This document shows, piece after piece, positions 33,451 through 47,102 of a stretch of 64,000 bases of DNA. The DNA is from Cyprinodon diabolis. Its lineage: Eukaryota; Chordata; Actinopteri; Cyprinodontiformes; Cyprinodontidae. Position numbers and translations under genes: made by a program. The notes under the pieces are model-generated. The model ran no database searches. It was given only the letters and a program-made list of their open reading frames with translations, and was not told the origin of the DNA. Each line of letters starts with the position of its first letter. Within the stretch, counting starts at the first letter, position 1. The stretch is taken from positions 27,791,766 to 27,855,765 of the forward strand of contig CM060072.1 in assembly GCA_030533445.1 (NCBI GenBank). Reading direction: 5' to 3'.

Positions 33451-36400
33451 TCCAGAGGTCACGGAGTGGCGGACCGGGGTCCAGATCTGGGCTCACCTGC
33501 TGGCTAAGCCAAACTGAACCTGATTTAAAACATTTTTAAATTACCACATGTTGTCTGACGACAGTGTCTAACTTCCCTTGCACCACTTCTCCTGTTAATA
33601 TGGTAAAGCCTTCCAAGGTGCCTGGGACCAGGCTACATGTGATACACTGAGCTGTGTCAGTCTGGGTCACTGCAGCGAGCCACTTTTAAACACAGCAGGC
33701 AAACCTGTGGCCAGCCAGGTGGTAAAAGAAGGAGAATGATGACCCTGCACATTTTGACTCAACCTACTGCTGTTAATCAGGATTCTCCACCGTGAACATA
33801 ATCAAAACAAAAATATTGATCCAGGCTCACGAATGACCACCTTGATATGTGCTTAAGAACGGCTTTGTCGCAAATCAAGACCAGATTTAAAGCCTTGCAG
33901 GGCAGCCTAAAGCATACTGCTCTCATTGAGTCATAAAAAAAGAAAGAAACAAATGTTCAGGTGTTTTATAAAATATGTGAATCCGGAAATTGTCTTTATA
34001 CCAAACTGAAAGATTGTTGTTCTCTGCTTAAAAAAACACTTTAGATTTTAAAATCAAAAAATGTTCTATTTTATTTTAAATTTCTTTTTTATTTAAAAAT
34101 GAAATGTATAACATGGATGCATCAAAACCTCGTTTTATTCAGTGTTAAATGCTGTTTAAAGTAACAAATTATAGTTAAAAATGTCTATGGACCATTACTG
34201 GTTGATGATTTGCTTTATTCGGACCCCGCTGATTTTTTATTGGTTACCCCTGGCATAGCCTAACCCTGCTGTATTCTCACCCATTTTGCCACCATGATTG
34301 GCTGGATAAATGATGGATATTTGATGGAACTGGCTTGTTTTTAGTTTCATCGGTTTTGACTGTTATTGAAATTGTTGGAAACTCAAATATTCCACCGTCT
34401 CTCCATCTCTGAACACACCATATCTATTCCCCCTACCTGGACCACTGAGCACTGTTATCGCATAATCTCAGGACTAACTTTGAGTTGTTTTGGTAAAATA
34501 CAGTATCAGCGCTGAGCCAGGAAGGCTTGATATCTGTTTAAGGATAGCACGGATGCATGCTAAGCATGCTAAAACAATATGCTAAATTCAATTCAAAGTG
34601 TCAGTATATCATTTGTCTCTGCTTAAAGTAGTAAAATATGGTTTAACAGGAAGAGTTTTATTAATCATCTTAATATGATGAGGCCACCACTCAGTTTTTA
34701 CAATACTTCCTAAACAAAAATCTGTATTGGCTGCTCAAAATAGGACAAAAATGGCGCACAAATAAAACAGTTTGGATTGGCTCTTTCCTAATTGGTTCTC
34801 TTTCCTTTTAACGCACATATGAAGTTTAACTGCCACTGCCGTTGCTAGAGAATTCCCGAGAAATGAGAGCCTGCTCTGCTGACTTTGTTAAGATGGCCCA
34901 ACCACTGCTCCTGCCCAGCATGAATCGATATGCCAGTTAGGTCCAACACAGCATAAGGGACGTCTGAATCTCCGCTCTCTCTCCTCTCTGTGCTCGAATC
35001 TCTGTCACTTGCTCATTTTCTGGAAGAGGGTCGGTCGAGTCGCTGGAAGAAGAAGCAGCTTTGTCATGTTTTCATTAAAAAGCTACGCTTCACTGTCTAA
35101 TCCTAACTACTGTCCTCTTTCCTAACCAATTCTGACTGCTTACCTCATCTTTCAATCATACAGCCCTTGCCCTGCCTCTCGCCTATGAGCGATCTCTCAC
35201 ACATCATCTCAAAATGAGTACTGAGGATGCTTGAAAGTTGAGCGGGAACAAGAAGAGAGGCGGGGTGGGGTGGTACGTGGGGTGTACCCATGGAGCAGAG
35301 TCCAGTTTCCCTAGTCTCTTTTGCTCCACTGGCTCCTCCGTCCCAATTTGCCCTGTGTGACTTTAAACAGTAAACACTGGGGGAGGGGACAGAGTGGAGG
35401 GGACTGTGGAAAGTCAGAACGGATCTTCAAGGACAGACTGAATTCACAAGATGCACATGGTTATGATAACTGAACGCAGCGCCACAGAAGGACCGTGTCC
35501 CACTCCAACCAGACAGCCTTAAACGAACCAACCCAGACAGAGGCAGCGGCAGGGAGATTAGGAAACAGTGGGAGCATCAGAGGAAACGAGGAGGCTGAGC
35601 CGATGGAGGAGGAATAGGCAGAGATGTAGAAATAGGACTCCATTATTCATGACGTGTGTTTCATGTGTTGGGTGACATCTGGGACAGCAGTGATAATGAG
35701 AGTCCCACGAGACAAAGAACCAAAAAAACTACACACACACGTAGTGATGACATACAGACACGTCCTGCCCCAGTCTACACACCTACAGTACTCTTTGCAG
35801 GATGTCAATTAACTTCTAACTGTTAATCGTCTGTGCAGAAAACTTTAAAAGCCAAACGGTGTTTTAAAAATGTGTTGCAAAGCAAACTTCCAGCTTGATC
35901 ACCTCCTCGCCTTATTCCTGTTTCATTTCAGATAAGATGAAGAGTTGAATCTGCAGCAGACCGATCGGGGTGTGTTTTGTCTGAGAGTGTGTGTTTCTGC
36001 GTGATGTGGCGGCGTCCAGCTTAGCCCATGGCCTGCAGCAGTGAGCAGCATTAACAGGCACCGCCTGGTCTCTGCCTATTAGAGCGCTGGTGGCAGAGGA
36101 GCGCTACTGTCCAACAAAGACACAAGCAAGACGATGGCGAACGTGAACAACGCCAGACACAGACATACACACATGGATACGGACAGTGACGCACACCAGT
36201 TCAATGTGTTTACCAGGAAGGAAAGGCAGATGACTGTAGATTTAGATTTCATTGAGTTTTATTTAACCAGGAAGTGAGTGTTTTATAGCAAAACAAGAAA
36301 GTAACTCTTAAAATATTTTGTAAAGGTAGCATTAGTAGTTACAGAAAGAAAAAGAAAACAAAAGATCTTGTCATTGATGACCATTTTCTAGCTTGTTTCC

Positions 36401-37293
36401 ACTGCTCTTTGAATGCTCTGCAGGCTGGCTGGCGCTCCGTTATTAACCACAACAAAGAAGAACACAGTAAAGTCTAAAAAGGGTACCACCCTCAAAGTGA
36501 CAAAAGTTGATATGATGCAGAAATACAATGGAACAACTTTCCATTTAACCAGGTCTAACAATATGAAATCAAGCCAAATAATATTTAGGATCTTATTTTA
36601 AGGTTGGGATACTAATCTACTAATCTCAAGAATCACGATGGATTGTCAAACGTTTTTTGTTTTTTTTGTAAGTTTATATTTATAATTAGTGCAATAATCT
36701 TACAGTACAGTAAGCCAATGACAATTCATAAAAAATGCTTTTTTTTGAGAATATATATCATGAATTCTGCTTGTTTAGTGTGTAAGTGTTTAGTAGGACT
36801 TAATCCAGTGGTCAGAACTTTACAAACCTCTGTCTGTAAGCTTCTGACTTTAAGATCTTTTAGTTCTGGGTGGATCATCTAAATAAGTGGTCCTCCTAAT
36901 TGCCAATCATTGTGGTGATATGTTTACGTAAGGCCTTCCTATGTGCTCGTCTCCAGTTAACTATCTTTTTCTGCACATGCGCACTTTCAGGCATATATCT
37001 ATGGTGAGTTTCAGACAGTCATTGAAGCTCATCTTTCTCACCGAGGTTCTTTGAAAATGGCAGAGGGTCTTGAGAAATAAAGGGTCTACGAAGAGTATGA
37101 AAAGAAAAGAAAGGCCTAAGAAGAGCCAGATATATCCTGGAAGGGATATATTGGACTTTCAGGCACAGTAAACTTGTATGAGCTCGAGAGTGGTGGAGTG
37201 GGCGGGGCTTTTCAAAAAGTTGTGAAAATCCTCCACTATACCTTTAAAGCTAGAACTTCACATCAATATGAAATTAATTTGATGTCCCAATAT

Positions 37294-37740
37294 GCCACTA
37301 AAACCTCTTTCCAACTGAAAATGGTGAGTTAACGCCTGTTTTTCAAACACTGGTGATGATGTCACCAGTGTGACAGAAATCAGGAAAGTAAAAAATGGAG
37401 AGCAACATGGAAGGAATCAGTGTGCTTTATAGTTTCTGTCTATTATCTGTCTGAACCCCTCTTACCAGAGCTGCTTCATGTTTGTTGAACGTAAAAAGAG
37501 TTGTTTCTGCTTTTTAGATCAGAAGCAACTGCAGTGGTTTGTTGATGTCCGTACATTGCATTCACTGGTGTCACGTAAATTAGCAGGTCAACACGGCTCT
37601 GGTGTTCCAACTGCATGCCGGTCAGAGCCAAAGCGATTTTAATGCGGATCGCTTGCCGATTTGTTCGACCCGAGTAGACACGCAACAGTGAGCGTTTCCC
37701 ACTGCCACTAAAAGCCCATTGTTTCTTGGTTTAAATGGGT
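37294..37740. mobile_element. dispersed repeat X, copy 1
   Basis: It shares CCTCTTTCC-AACTGAAAA, GTGTGACAGAAATCAGGAAA, CAGAGCTGCTTCATGTTT and CCACTGCCACTAAAAGCCC with copies at 56323-56840 and 61908-62412. It lacks about 100 nt present in the others after TTTTCAAACACTGG. It has no ORF. It is probably a non-autonomous DNA element of unknown superfamily. Confidence 0.6.
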
Positions 37741-40700
37741 TTCAACCCAGGAACTATCTGGCCTTGTCTGGTGCTTGAATGCTTTGAATGTGTTAAATCA
37801 CTTTAAACCATACCGTTTTTGCATGATAAAACCCCTTATCTATAAAATATAAACATTTGTCTGAAGGGTGAACACTTTGTATTTAATCTGGTCCAAGAAA
37901 ATCCCAGCTCTCTTTATTGTCTGTAGTTAAAGTCCTGAGAAGTTTGGCTGGAGAGAAAATAAAATAAGAGTGATCAATTTTCGGCATGAGTGTTGAATTA
38001 TTGACATGCTAACAGTTTGTAGGTAGGAGCAAATCCAGAAGCAACAGCTGACAATCAACTATATCCGCTTCCTTCATCAGACCTGTCTGCTACGCTGTTC
38101 ATCCTCCCATCCATTCCAGTCCATCAGGGCCAGCAGTGTTGACTTGACCCCTCTGTGCGTTTGGACAGCTCATAGTGAGGGGAATCAATAAATCTGACTG
38201 GGAGGTCATGTAGGAACATGATGCTTGGATAACCTGCAAAGAAGGCCATTCAATCCCTGATCAGATTGAATCAGCCAGATCAGATCATTAAAAAAGAACT
38301 GTATGTATAAATCTGTGTGCTTATAAACATCAAGTCATCCGTTTTGAAAACAACAAAACCCATTTCATTTGAAAGACTACATGTGACCATCTTATAAAAC
38401 CTCAGACAAAATTAGGATGTAATTCCCTGACGCTCACGAGGAACTTTTTCTAAATCCAGGATTAGAATCAAAATCGGTTCCCTCCATAATGATAAGATAG
38501 AAATGAAGAATGAAAACCACATCCAAACTTCTTGCAATGCTTTCTAAGTCATTCAGTAAACAAACATTCACTTAAACACATTTTCCTGGCAGAGCTGGCC
38601 ATAATCTCCTCCTATTAATCCCTCTTTCGTTAGCCTTAACAAAAGCATGGAAGAGAGCCTTAGAAAAGAGGGTAAAACCTCTTTACTTAAATCCTATTCC
38701 CACTCTAGGCCACATAAACCCTCCACCTCTTTTCCTCTAAGCCTTGACACAAGCCTTCCTGCTTTCACTTTTCTTCGAGACTCTGGGAGAGGGTAAAGTT
38801 CATATTAGCACATCTCCTTTAAAAATCCAATCAAGACACACTTTTTATCTGATTACAGGGAAATGTAAGAAAAAAATAAATAAAAACGTGATTTAAATCT
38901 GACAGAATTTACAAAGAGACATCTTATTGACCTTTGTCAGTTTTTAAACTTAAATTGCCTCTCAGAACTGTTATACCCTTGTAATCTTTCACAAATCTAT
39001 TGTGTTTCATGGAAATCTATTGTGACACACAACTAAGATTGAGCAATATTCCTGGGTATCTTTGAACCCTTTTAGCAGCCAATGTATAAACTGTTATCCT
39101 TTCTGAACCACATTTTGATTAGGAAAATAGCTCCGTCAGTCTGGGATTATGTTGCAGACATTAATTTTGAAATCTTAGAGATTCTACACTGGATTTAGGA
39201 CTAAACTTTGACTGTCACTCTAACTCAAAGTTATGCCTTTATCTAAATAATTTCATTCTAGTTGTAGTTGTGTGTTTTTGGGTTGTTCATTCTAATAGGG
39301 GATACATCTCCACCCAAGGAGAAAAACAATTCCCCCAGCATGATACTCTCCTTGACCAGTTTGTCAGTTTAGGTGAATTGCCAGTTGTTATAGGTCTCCA
39401 GTTGGGCTATTCAATTTTGCATTCTAAAAAGATTTATCGAAGAACGATAGAATATGGTTCTGGAACTTAACTACGCTGCAGATCTTTAAAGAACTTTACA
39501 ATGAAGCCGTATTCAAACTGGATTAAGACTGTATGTGTTTTATCTTACTTTAGCTTCACAGTAAAGACTTATTTTGTATTTCTCAATGAGATAAATTAAG
39601 TGGTTGAGGGATGCAAAAGCATTGCATGTAGAAAAATGCACAGGAAATACAAAAAGTTCTGCAAACACACCAAACATATGCAACGGAAAAACACTACAAA
39701 GAGAAATGCTGCAATCACAGAAAATAAAGGTGCAAAGATGCTGCAAACACACAAATGATGCCTACACAGAGACAAAAAGAGAGGAAAGAGAAAATACTGC
39801 AAGTAGCAAAACAACTGAAAGTTAAGTAAAGCTGAAGAACAAGCTTTTTATTCTCCAGAGTACTTATGGGAACAGAACCTTACTAAAGACATTGGGATTC
39901 CTTAGATTGATAAATATTTCCTTCTTCCAAACATCCTCTGGAAAGGCATCCTCTTCCAAGTGAGAACATTTTGGGAACAGTTAGGTTGAGGGTAAAGGTG
40001 TGAAGTGGGTTTAGTTTACAGTTAGCTTAGGTTCAAGGTTATTGTCAGGATTAGGACATTTTTAAAATCATAGAAAACATTGGCTGTGGTTTATATTGTG
40101 ACAGAATTCATTTAGGTTAGATAAAAACATAAAAGCGTATGCCAATCTAAAAGTTAATGCTGTTCTGACAGAAAGCCACCATAGAAAAACCCAAATAAAA
40201 CACAATGAAGAACTCGGCTGAACTGAAACGAGAGAAATAAATCCAAAATGGGAATACTTTTACTGTGGGCTATATTTCAATAGTTCGACAACTGATGTTT
40301 TTCAAACCTCTGGTTGAAATGTCAAAGTAGAACAATAGAGTACAGAGAACAGTAGATTTAACAGGTCTAACAAGTTCACAACCTTAAAAACCAAACAAAT
40401 TCACTTCAACCTTTATATGAAATCTTGATTTCTTTTTGGCCTTGCCATTTGTAGAGAAACCAGCCATCCGTCTTTGGCTCCCCGTCTCTTTCAGTGACTG
40501 CACCAACGATGCTCGGCTTGGGAGGAAAGATGGTGGCCAGATTCCTGTCAGAGTGATGTGCTTGCAGGGGGCTTTCCCATCTTTTCCTCTTACGGTGAGT
40601 GACACTGATACACTGACACACTGTAAACATGTCCGCGCAGCACCCGTTTTGTGTTCGGCGGAGACACAAAGCCAGCGGAGGCAGAGTGTAGTGACTCCGA

Positions 40701-42150
40701 GCCGCGATGGAGTGCAGGCATTGTGCGAGTTAAGTGCACGTGAGCAGGCGAGTGTGGCAGTGTGTAAATAGTCAATAATAGCCGACACTTGTCAGCCCTC
40801 CGCTCTGTACACACAAAGCCTGCCGTTGGGTCGTCGCTGAGCTGTTCCCCCCCACCCCACCTCTAACGCCCTCCCCAAACACACACAACTGGGCCTCTCA
40901 AGCAGATATAATTATGCCTATTGTGCCCCTTGAACACACGGACCGTGCACATGCAGACACATGCACTTATCTGCGCTAATTAACACACCCACCCACGTGC
41001 CTATTCAACCTGAGTAAAAGATGGCTGCCAGCACTCCATCTGCTCCTGCTCTGCCCCCAGCAAATGAGTGTAGGGGGGGCGGGGTTTCATCCAGAGAAAG
41101 TAGCAGAGGTGGAAGACCCAAACCTCCATGATGTTCACATTTTTAGATAAAATCAGAAACTGTAGCTCAATGTCAGCAAATGTGTCTGTTTCCATGAAGC
41201 ACCTTCATCTGAATGATGCGTGAACACGGCTAACCCCCACCCTTTGCCCTGCTGTGGCCCACATGGGACAGAGGGAGACGGGAGGAGGATGATGCGGGAC
41301 GATGTGGGGGGAGAAATGGTCGATGGGGTTGTGTTCTCAAGCCCAGGGGATGCCACGTGCTCCCAGGCAGCCTGAGCTGAACCACAACAACAGGACAGGC
41401 GTCACACAGCAGCCCAGCTCTGCCTTAATGTGTCCTGAGTTAATGTTTAATGAGTTCTTCACATCCACGCAGCTAAACCTGAAAATGGCTTTACAGTGTC
41501 TGTTTAAGGGCCATGCATGCTTGTTGCTTTGTACTGCTTGTACTTTCTGGGACCTAGTGTGTGTGTGTGAGACAACTGTTTACAAGAGTCCGCGGTGTTC
41601 CAGGCGAGTGTATTTATTAATGTATTCCTGCTCCGAGTGCTCAGGCACAGATTTACAGTACAAACAGACATGGTGTCCTCACACCGCTGCTCTCCATGAG
41701 GTCTCACCGCCTCCGTTACCTTTCTGCTGCACCTCTGTGGAGCTTCATGACAATCACCTTTCAATCATAGAGCAAGCACCTGTACATTACCTAAAATATC
41801 CAGCTGAGTTAACTAAAAATACATAAAAAAACTGTGACAGCAAAAAGAAAGAAAGTCTGGTTTTAAACTTGGTTATTTGGATATCTGTTGTTTTTATTGT
41901 TGTTGTATCCAATTTATGCAACATAACGAAGTAATTGTAAACAGATGGTAGATTTAAATTCAAAACAGTTTTTATTCAACCAACACATTGGTTTTCTGGT
42001 CATTGATATATAATGACCAGCCTGCGCAAGTTTACTTAAGTACAGACATTTTAAAAACATAAAGTTTAAAGTAGTTTTCTACATTCTAGTCTAGATACAC
42101 ACAATCCAAAGAAAACCATGGATCACCTATTGGTGACAATAAACCTGATC
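37741..42150 (-). other. intronic stretch without an identified gene
   Basis: I see no supported gene. At 39600-39830 a sequence rich in TGCAAACACA-like words resembles 63060-63300. At 40450-40800 the DNA becomes GC-rich with an exon-like block (see findings). 40850-41500 is GC-richer unique sequence. Confidence 0.5.
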
Positions 42151-42973
42151 CAGGAAGTCAGGATTTTGCCAAAGGTGCACACTCCTGATAAAAACTCAGA
42201 TGAGCCGTTTCCTTTAAAACACATGCCTGTAAAATACTCTCCAGTGCAGAGGTGAAGTCCAGGACCAGCTTCTGCATATGGGTGTTCTTCTCCAGGCTCA
42301 GGTGAAGAGCAGAGGACATGGCATCCTCAGTCGAGCAGTTCCGGGGGTAGGGGAACTGGATCAAATCGAATGATGGGGGGAGACTGGAGACGATGTGTTC
42401 TTTAACCAGCCTTTCGAAGCACTTCATCATGATGGGAGTCAGTGCAACAGGCATTGAGTAAGGTGACCTGAGGCTTTTTTGGAGCTGGAATGATGGCAGA
42501 CTTGAAGCATGCTGGCGCTATGGATTGGTCCAGCGAGGTGTTCAAAATTTCTGTGAGGACTCCAGCCAGCTGATTTGCACACTCCTTCTACACCTGCCCA
42601 GGTATGTTATCGGAGCTTTTCTTGGGTTGACTCTCCTCAGAGTTCTCCTCACTTCAGCTGTGTCAAGGCTTAGTACATCCTCTCCCTGGTGTGGAACGGC
42701 TTTTACTGCTGGGGTGCTGTTTAGTGCCTCAAACCTTTCAAAGAAGTTGTTCAGGTCATTTAGGAAGTCAGCGTTTGCTGCATCTACCAGGGGGAAGGGT
42801 GTGTTGTAGTCTGTGATCGCCTGCATTTCTTGCCACTTCCTCCTGGTGTTGCTGGCATCATGGAAGACAACCTGGATCTTTCGGCTGTGGTTCTGCTTCG
42901 CTGATCTGATGGCACGGTTCAAGTTGGCTCGAGCTGTCCTCAGTGCCTCTCTGTCACCAGACTTGAAAGCTGA

Positions 42974-43607
42974 GGCCCCGTCCACACGAAGCCAAACCCT
43001 GGCCTAAACGCACAAATTTTTCACCAAACCAGCCTGTCATCCATACGAAGCCGGCGTTTCGGGGGTCTGTAAACGATCCTTTTTTTATCAAGCCTTCAGA
43101 GTGGGAAGATTTTGAAACGCCGTTTTCGCGTTTCCATCTTTAAGCTCTAACCGCTTTTTTTTTCTTACACGCATGCGTCATAGCGTCGCCTCTAAACACG
43201 CATCCGCGACACGGTATCACAACAACAATGGCGCCGTACTGTGTTGAATGGTTGCTGCTAATGCTACTCACCCTGCTGTCGGGCTTACAACAGAATCTTC
43301 TTCTTCTGGAATATCTCCAGGAAGAACAGAGCAATATCGACGACATAGTTCAGCACCTGAATTTGACTGAACCACGAAAATGGACCCGCAGGGCAACCAT
43401 GTATAAATATTAGTGCGCATGCCCAACATTTCGTCGCCTATTTTTGTTTTGGCACCACAGCGCCACTTACAGGCCTGGCATACATTTTGCAGCGTTTTCA
43501 TGCATTCGTGTGGACGATCACATTTATTTTACGTCTCCGTCTTTACGACAAATGTTCTGAAAAATATTAGCGTTTCATGTTCGTTTTGACTTCGTGTGGA
43601 CGGGGCC
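42974..43607. mobile_element. Harbinger-like DNA transposon nested in LINE
   Basis: The inverted termini GGCCCCGTCCACACGAAG and CTTCGTGTGGACGGGGCC match perfectly over 18 bp. They are flanked by TGA direct repeats (42971-42973, 43608-43610). A 3-bp duplication points to PIF/Harbinger. The element is 634 bp, interrupts the LINE cleanly and contains a short ORF (43228-43413). Confidence 0.8.
43228..43413 (+). pseudogene. short transposase-like N-terminal remnant
   Basis: A 61-residue frame, MAPYCVEWLLLMLLTLLSGL then EYLQEEQSNIDDIVQHLNL and RKWTRRATMYKY-stop. The Leu-rich start and RRW-like basic segment are reminiscent of Harbinger transposase N-termini, but no DDE motif is present. It is inferred to be what is left of the transposase exon after internal deletion. 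Confidence 0.4.
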
Positions 43608-43865
43608 TGAGTTCCGTGCTTTTAGCGATTTCCGAACCTCCCCATTCATCCAGGGTCGTTGGTTTGCTTGGGTGTTGATGTTCTTTGTAAAGCTGATGTC
43701 GTCAATGCATTTGTTGATGTAGGCTGACACAGTCATTGTATACTAATCTATATTTATCTTGTTGTCATAAGTTGCTGCAGTTTAGAAGATATTCCAGTCA
43801 GAGCATTCAAAACAATCTTGGATGTTCTCCATTGCCCCCCCAGACCACACTCTGACTTTGCTAAA

Positions 43866-44085
43866 CCAGCTGAAACTTTCTACTTGAGGAGTTCTGGATA
43901 GAGCCGATTGACAGATGAAAAAGTTTTTTTTATTTTAAGTGCAAAATATATATATTATTTTACAATTTCATATAATTACTTCTCTGTGGGTCTCTCTGTC
44001 ACCTAAAGGCGTGTTTTACAGTATCTATATGATTATTTAAATAACCAATTAATCACAATATTCTCTAATTGTTTCAGCCCTAGAT
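43866..44085 (-). mobile_element. MITE copy 4 (GGGCTGAAACAATTA family), inverted
   Basis: On the minus strand it begins CTAGGGCTGAAACAATTAGA at 44085 and reaches ATCCAGAACTCCTCAAGTAG near 43880. It has the same order of motifs as the copy at 61555. Confidence 0.65.
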
Positions 44086-44619
44086 AGGTGAAGACATAAT
44101 TCACAAAGTTTAAAGCTATCATTAATGGGTTCTAATTCTGACAGCAGTAACAATATTCTCTAATAATCTTTATATCGAGGCTCCATCAAATTCTCATTTA
44201 CAACTAAAGACAGACATTTATGTTTCTAAACAGTTTGCAGCTACTATTGAGCATTTTAAGATGATGACAGAGGCAGAATTCAACTCTTTAAAAGAACAGT
44301 GATAATCATTTACTACAGCAGCGAGCTCTCTCCCCTGTTCCCTGTCTCTGAGGCACAGGCTGCTGGCGTGTCCTGAAAGTCCTGCATGCAGTCAGAGCAA
44401 AGAGAGCAGAGAGGAGACCTGCTCTGTTTTCCCACAACTAAAGTTATACAAATAAGGAAAACTACATATGATTCTGCCCTGGATTAAAAACCAGGGTATA
44501 AATGTAGTGGAATATAGTTTTTAATATAGTTCAACAGTCTTACAACAATCCTAAACTGCACTAATATAATTACCAAATTTCCAGACAGCTTCAATCACTT
44601 ATTCCCTACATAGTTCAAT

Positions 44620-44935
44620 TGGGGAGACAGTGGCGTTTGGTGTAGGACTTTGCACTGAAATCGAAGGGTTGAGGGTTGAAGCCCCGGCTACTGCTTTCAG
44701 TGTTGTTGTGTCCTTGGGCAAGACGCTTCACCAGCATGGTGGTCAGTGGGCCCGGTGGCAGCAGTGTACGGCAGCCTCGCTTCTGTCAGTGAGCCCCATG
44801 GCAGCTTTGGCTACAATGTGCCACCGTGAGTGTGTGCGTGGATGGGTTTATATCACTGAATGTAGTGTAAAGCTCTTTGGTCAAGTCTCCTGACTTGGAA
44901 AAGCGCTATATAAGCAAAGGCCATTTGCAATTTGT
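44620..44935 (+). mobile_element. SINE-like repeat with GCGCTATATAA tail signature
   Basis: The head has a B-box-like GGTTGAAGCCC. The tail TGTAGTGTAAAGCTCTTTGG...AAAAGCGCTATATAAGCAAAGGCCATTTGCAATTT is a signature of common teleost SINEs. It carries a chance 87-aa ORF. Confidence 0.6.
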
Positions 44936-46579
44936 CTCTGATTAAATCAAATTATGTGGATGGCAGTATATACAAATTTATGCATTGTTTTGTTAAGTTA
45001 GGTTAATGTACGTTGCAATTCTACAACATCGTAACATTTCATATTTATTAAAATTCTAACCAGAAACTCCATGTCCCAATTGAGCAATTGTTTATTTTTA
45101 TTCTGACCTGCACAGAATTAGAAACTTAGCTACAACTTTCTACAAACTGATCCATTGCCCGTAGTTTTCCGATTGTCTGAAAGCCTGTGTGTGTGTAAGC
45201 TGCACACTGTCATGTCTATTGAAAGGTCTAACATCCAGCAGGGAGCACAGGGGCAGCCGATCGATCTGTAATGTAGACTGTAAGTGACCTCAGCACCCGG
45301 TGGGTCCCTGCAGGGACTGAAGTAACACCCCAGGGCCTTTTAGGGCAGCATTTCTACACTTCCTCATTCTAACCCCCCCATCCTTTACTGAGTTCCCCTC
45401 CTTCTTTTATTTTTTAGGCATTATATTTCATGTAAATCACATAAATATGAGCAAATTGTGTAGGAGGTGGATTACACAGAGTATTGTGGGGCATCTTCTG
45501 TGGGCCACCATGTGGCTGCAGCCATCTGCTGGTCCTGTTTCTATTCATTGGAGCCTCTCATTAGCTTTCTGCTGGTTAGACTGGTTGCCTGGTTCTGCAG
45601 GACTAACTTTCACTGTGCCCAATGTTTTTATTCCTTTCCACAAACCCTCCATCTCTCTGTCTGTGCTCCAGCTCTGATGCTTTAGATCCTCCATGTCCAG
45701 CAAGCTTCCATTGTCTCATCAGGGTCCATCATACGCACCCGACACACATACAAGGCCCCACTCCAGGGACGGTACAGTATGGGACGGGAAAGTGAGAAGA
45801 AAATAGGTCAGTCTGCCTGCACCCCTCCCCTCTTAAACCCCACTCAGTGTCCTGGCTGGACGTGAAAGTGGGACAGGCGAGGGGACATGCATACACACAA
45901 ACAAAAGCACACACACAACGCACCAGATGGGTATCATGTGTGTTTGACAAAACTGAACCTGCTTGGGTTCAAAGGGCACTGCTGCGATGTGTTCTGTCAT
46001 CAACTCCACCTTTCGACCAGTATGTTGGTGCTAATGATCAGTGTCCGCACGTAATGACTCTGGTGTTAAACAGGGGGGGAAAAAAAAGAAAAAAAAATGC
46101 AGATAGGAAGGGAAATGAAGTGGGTAATTAGCATTTTTAATTCAGTCGAAGCAGGGCCGTCTAGGCATTTGCTTGTCATTATGTTGTGCCCAGATGGTGG
46201 GAAGTTTTAGAGGAGAGCGAAAGGAATAGAAAGTCAGTAATGGCAGAAATGTTCCTTTACAGGCAGATAATCTCCAAGACTTGCAGACAACATCCAGACT
46301 GATCCTAGTAGAATCTCAATATTTAATCAACACAGAAACATCAGTCAGTGTTTAGAAATTAAAAGACAGATGAGTAGAGATTTTTTAAACTTAGAAATAC
46401 AACTGGAATAAACAGTCTGTATTGTTGCTAAGATAAAATAAGTGAAAACCTCCAGTTAAAGGTCATAGCTACAAGGTTTGGATCAAAACAATAATCAAAA
46501 TAAATATAAATCCATATTAAAGTCAAGACTGGTGCAGAAAATAAATATTAATTTTACTATAAAAATGTATGCAAGAAAT

Positions 46580-46584
46580 ATTGA
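46580..46584. repeat. target-site duplication ATTGA (left)
   Basis: ATTGA, matched by 53501-53505. It fits the 5-bp duplications of BEL/Pao integrases. The boundary is set by where the two LTR flanks stop matching. Confidence 0.85.
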
Positions 46585-47102
46585 TTTGTTGTCCTCACTG
46601 CAGTGTATTAACTGAAGTTATCCAACAAGTTAAACTCTGATGCAATAACCAGGAGACTGCTCTGTAGTTAACGTTCCACTGTTGTTTACTTGAAGAATCC
46701 AGCATTACATAGCAGAGTGAAAACTGTAACAAAACAAAGTTCAACTATTTTTAATTTTAAGTTTAGCTTCACATAAAGTCTGATGAATTAACCTATCTTA
46801 ACACATGAATAAAAACGATCTTTTTAACCTATTTATTACATTTTCTTTCTACTATAAACTTAACTTAAACTATCAATTATTTAACATAACAATGACTTTT
46901 ACTTACGACTTTGCTTCTAGCATCGTTCACAGTCAGGAATTCTTTTCCATTTTCAGCAGATAGAAACCGAATGTGGAGTAACTGAATACAATGCAGGAAG
47001 TAGTAAGGAAACTACAGGAAACAGTGTCAAAATAAAAGGTCCTATTCTTTCTCAACTTTTCATCATAAAAGTCTGTATATAAATCGCCTCAATGGCGACA
47101 CA
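46585..47102 (-). repeat. 3' LTR of BEL/Pao element
   Basis: 518 bp; on the element strand it starts TGTGTCGCCATTGAGGCG and ends GGACAACAAA. It contains AATAAA (plus-strand 46832-46837), a possible poly(A) signal. It appears identical to the 5' LTR. Confidence 0.93.

Larger units (their letters stand above)
42158..43865 (-). pseudogene. non-LTR retrotransposon ORF2 fragment with nested insertion
   Basis: On the minus strand 42542-42973 reads GDREALRTARANLNRAIRSA, ADFLNDLNNFFERFEALNS and VRRTLRRVNPRKAP: the linker before the reverse transcriptase. 42158-42454 reads MPVALTPIMMKCFERLVKEH, an RT finger segment. A frame break and deletion separate the two, and the YADD catalytic region is missing. 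The upstream part continues at 43608-43865 beyond a nested Harbinger-like element (42974-43607). It belongs to a jockey/L2-like LINE abundant in fish. Confidence 0.75.
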
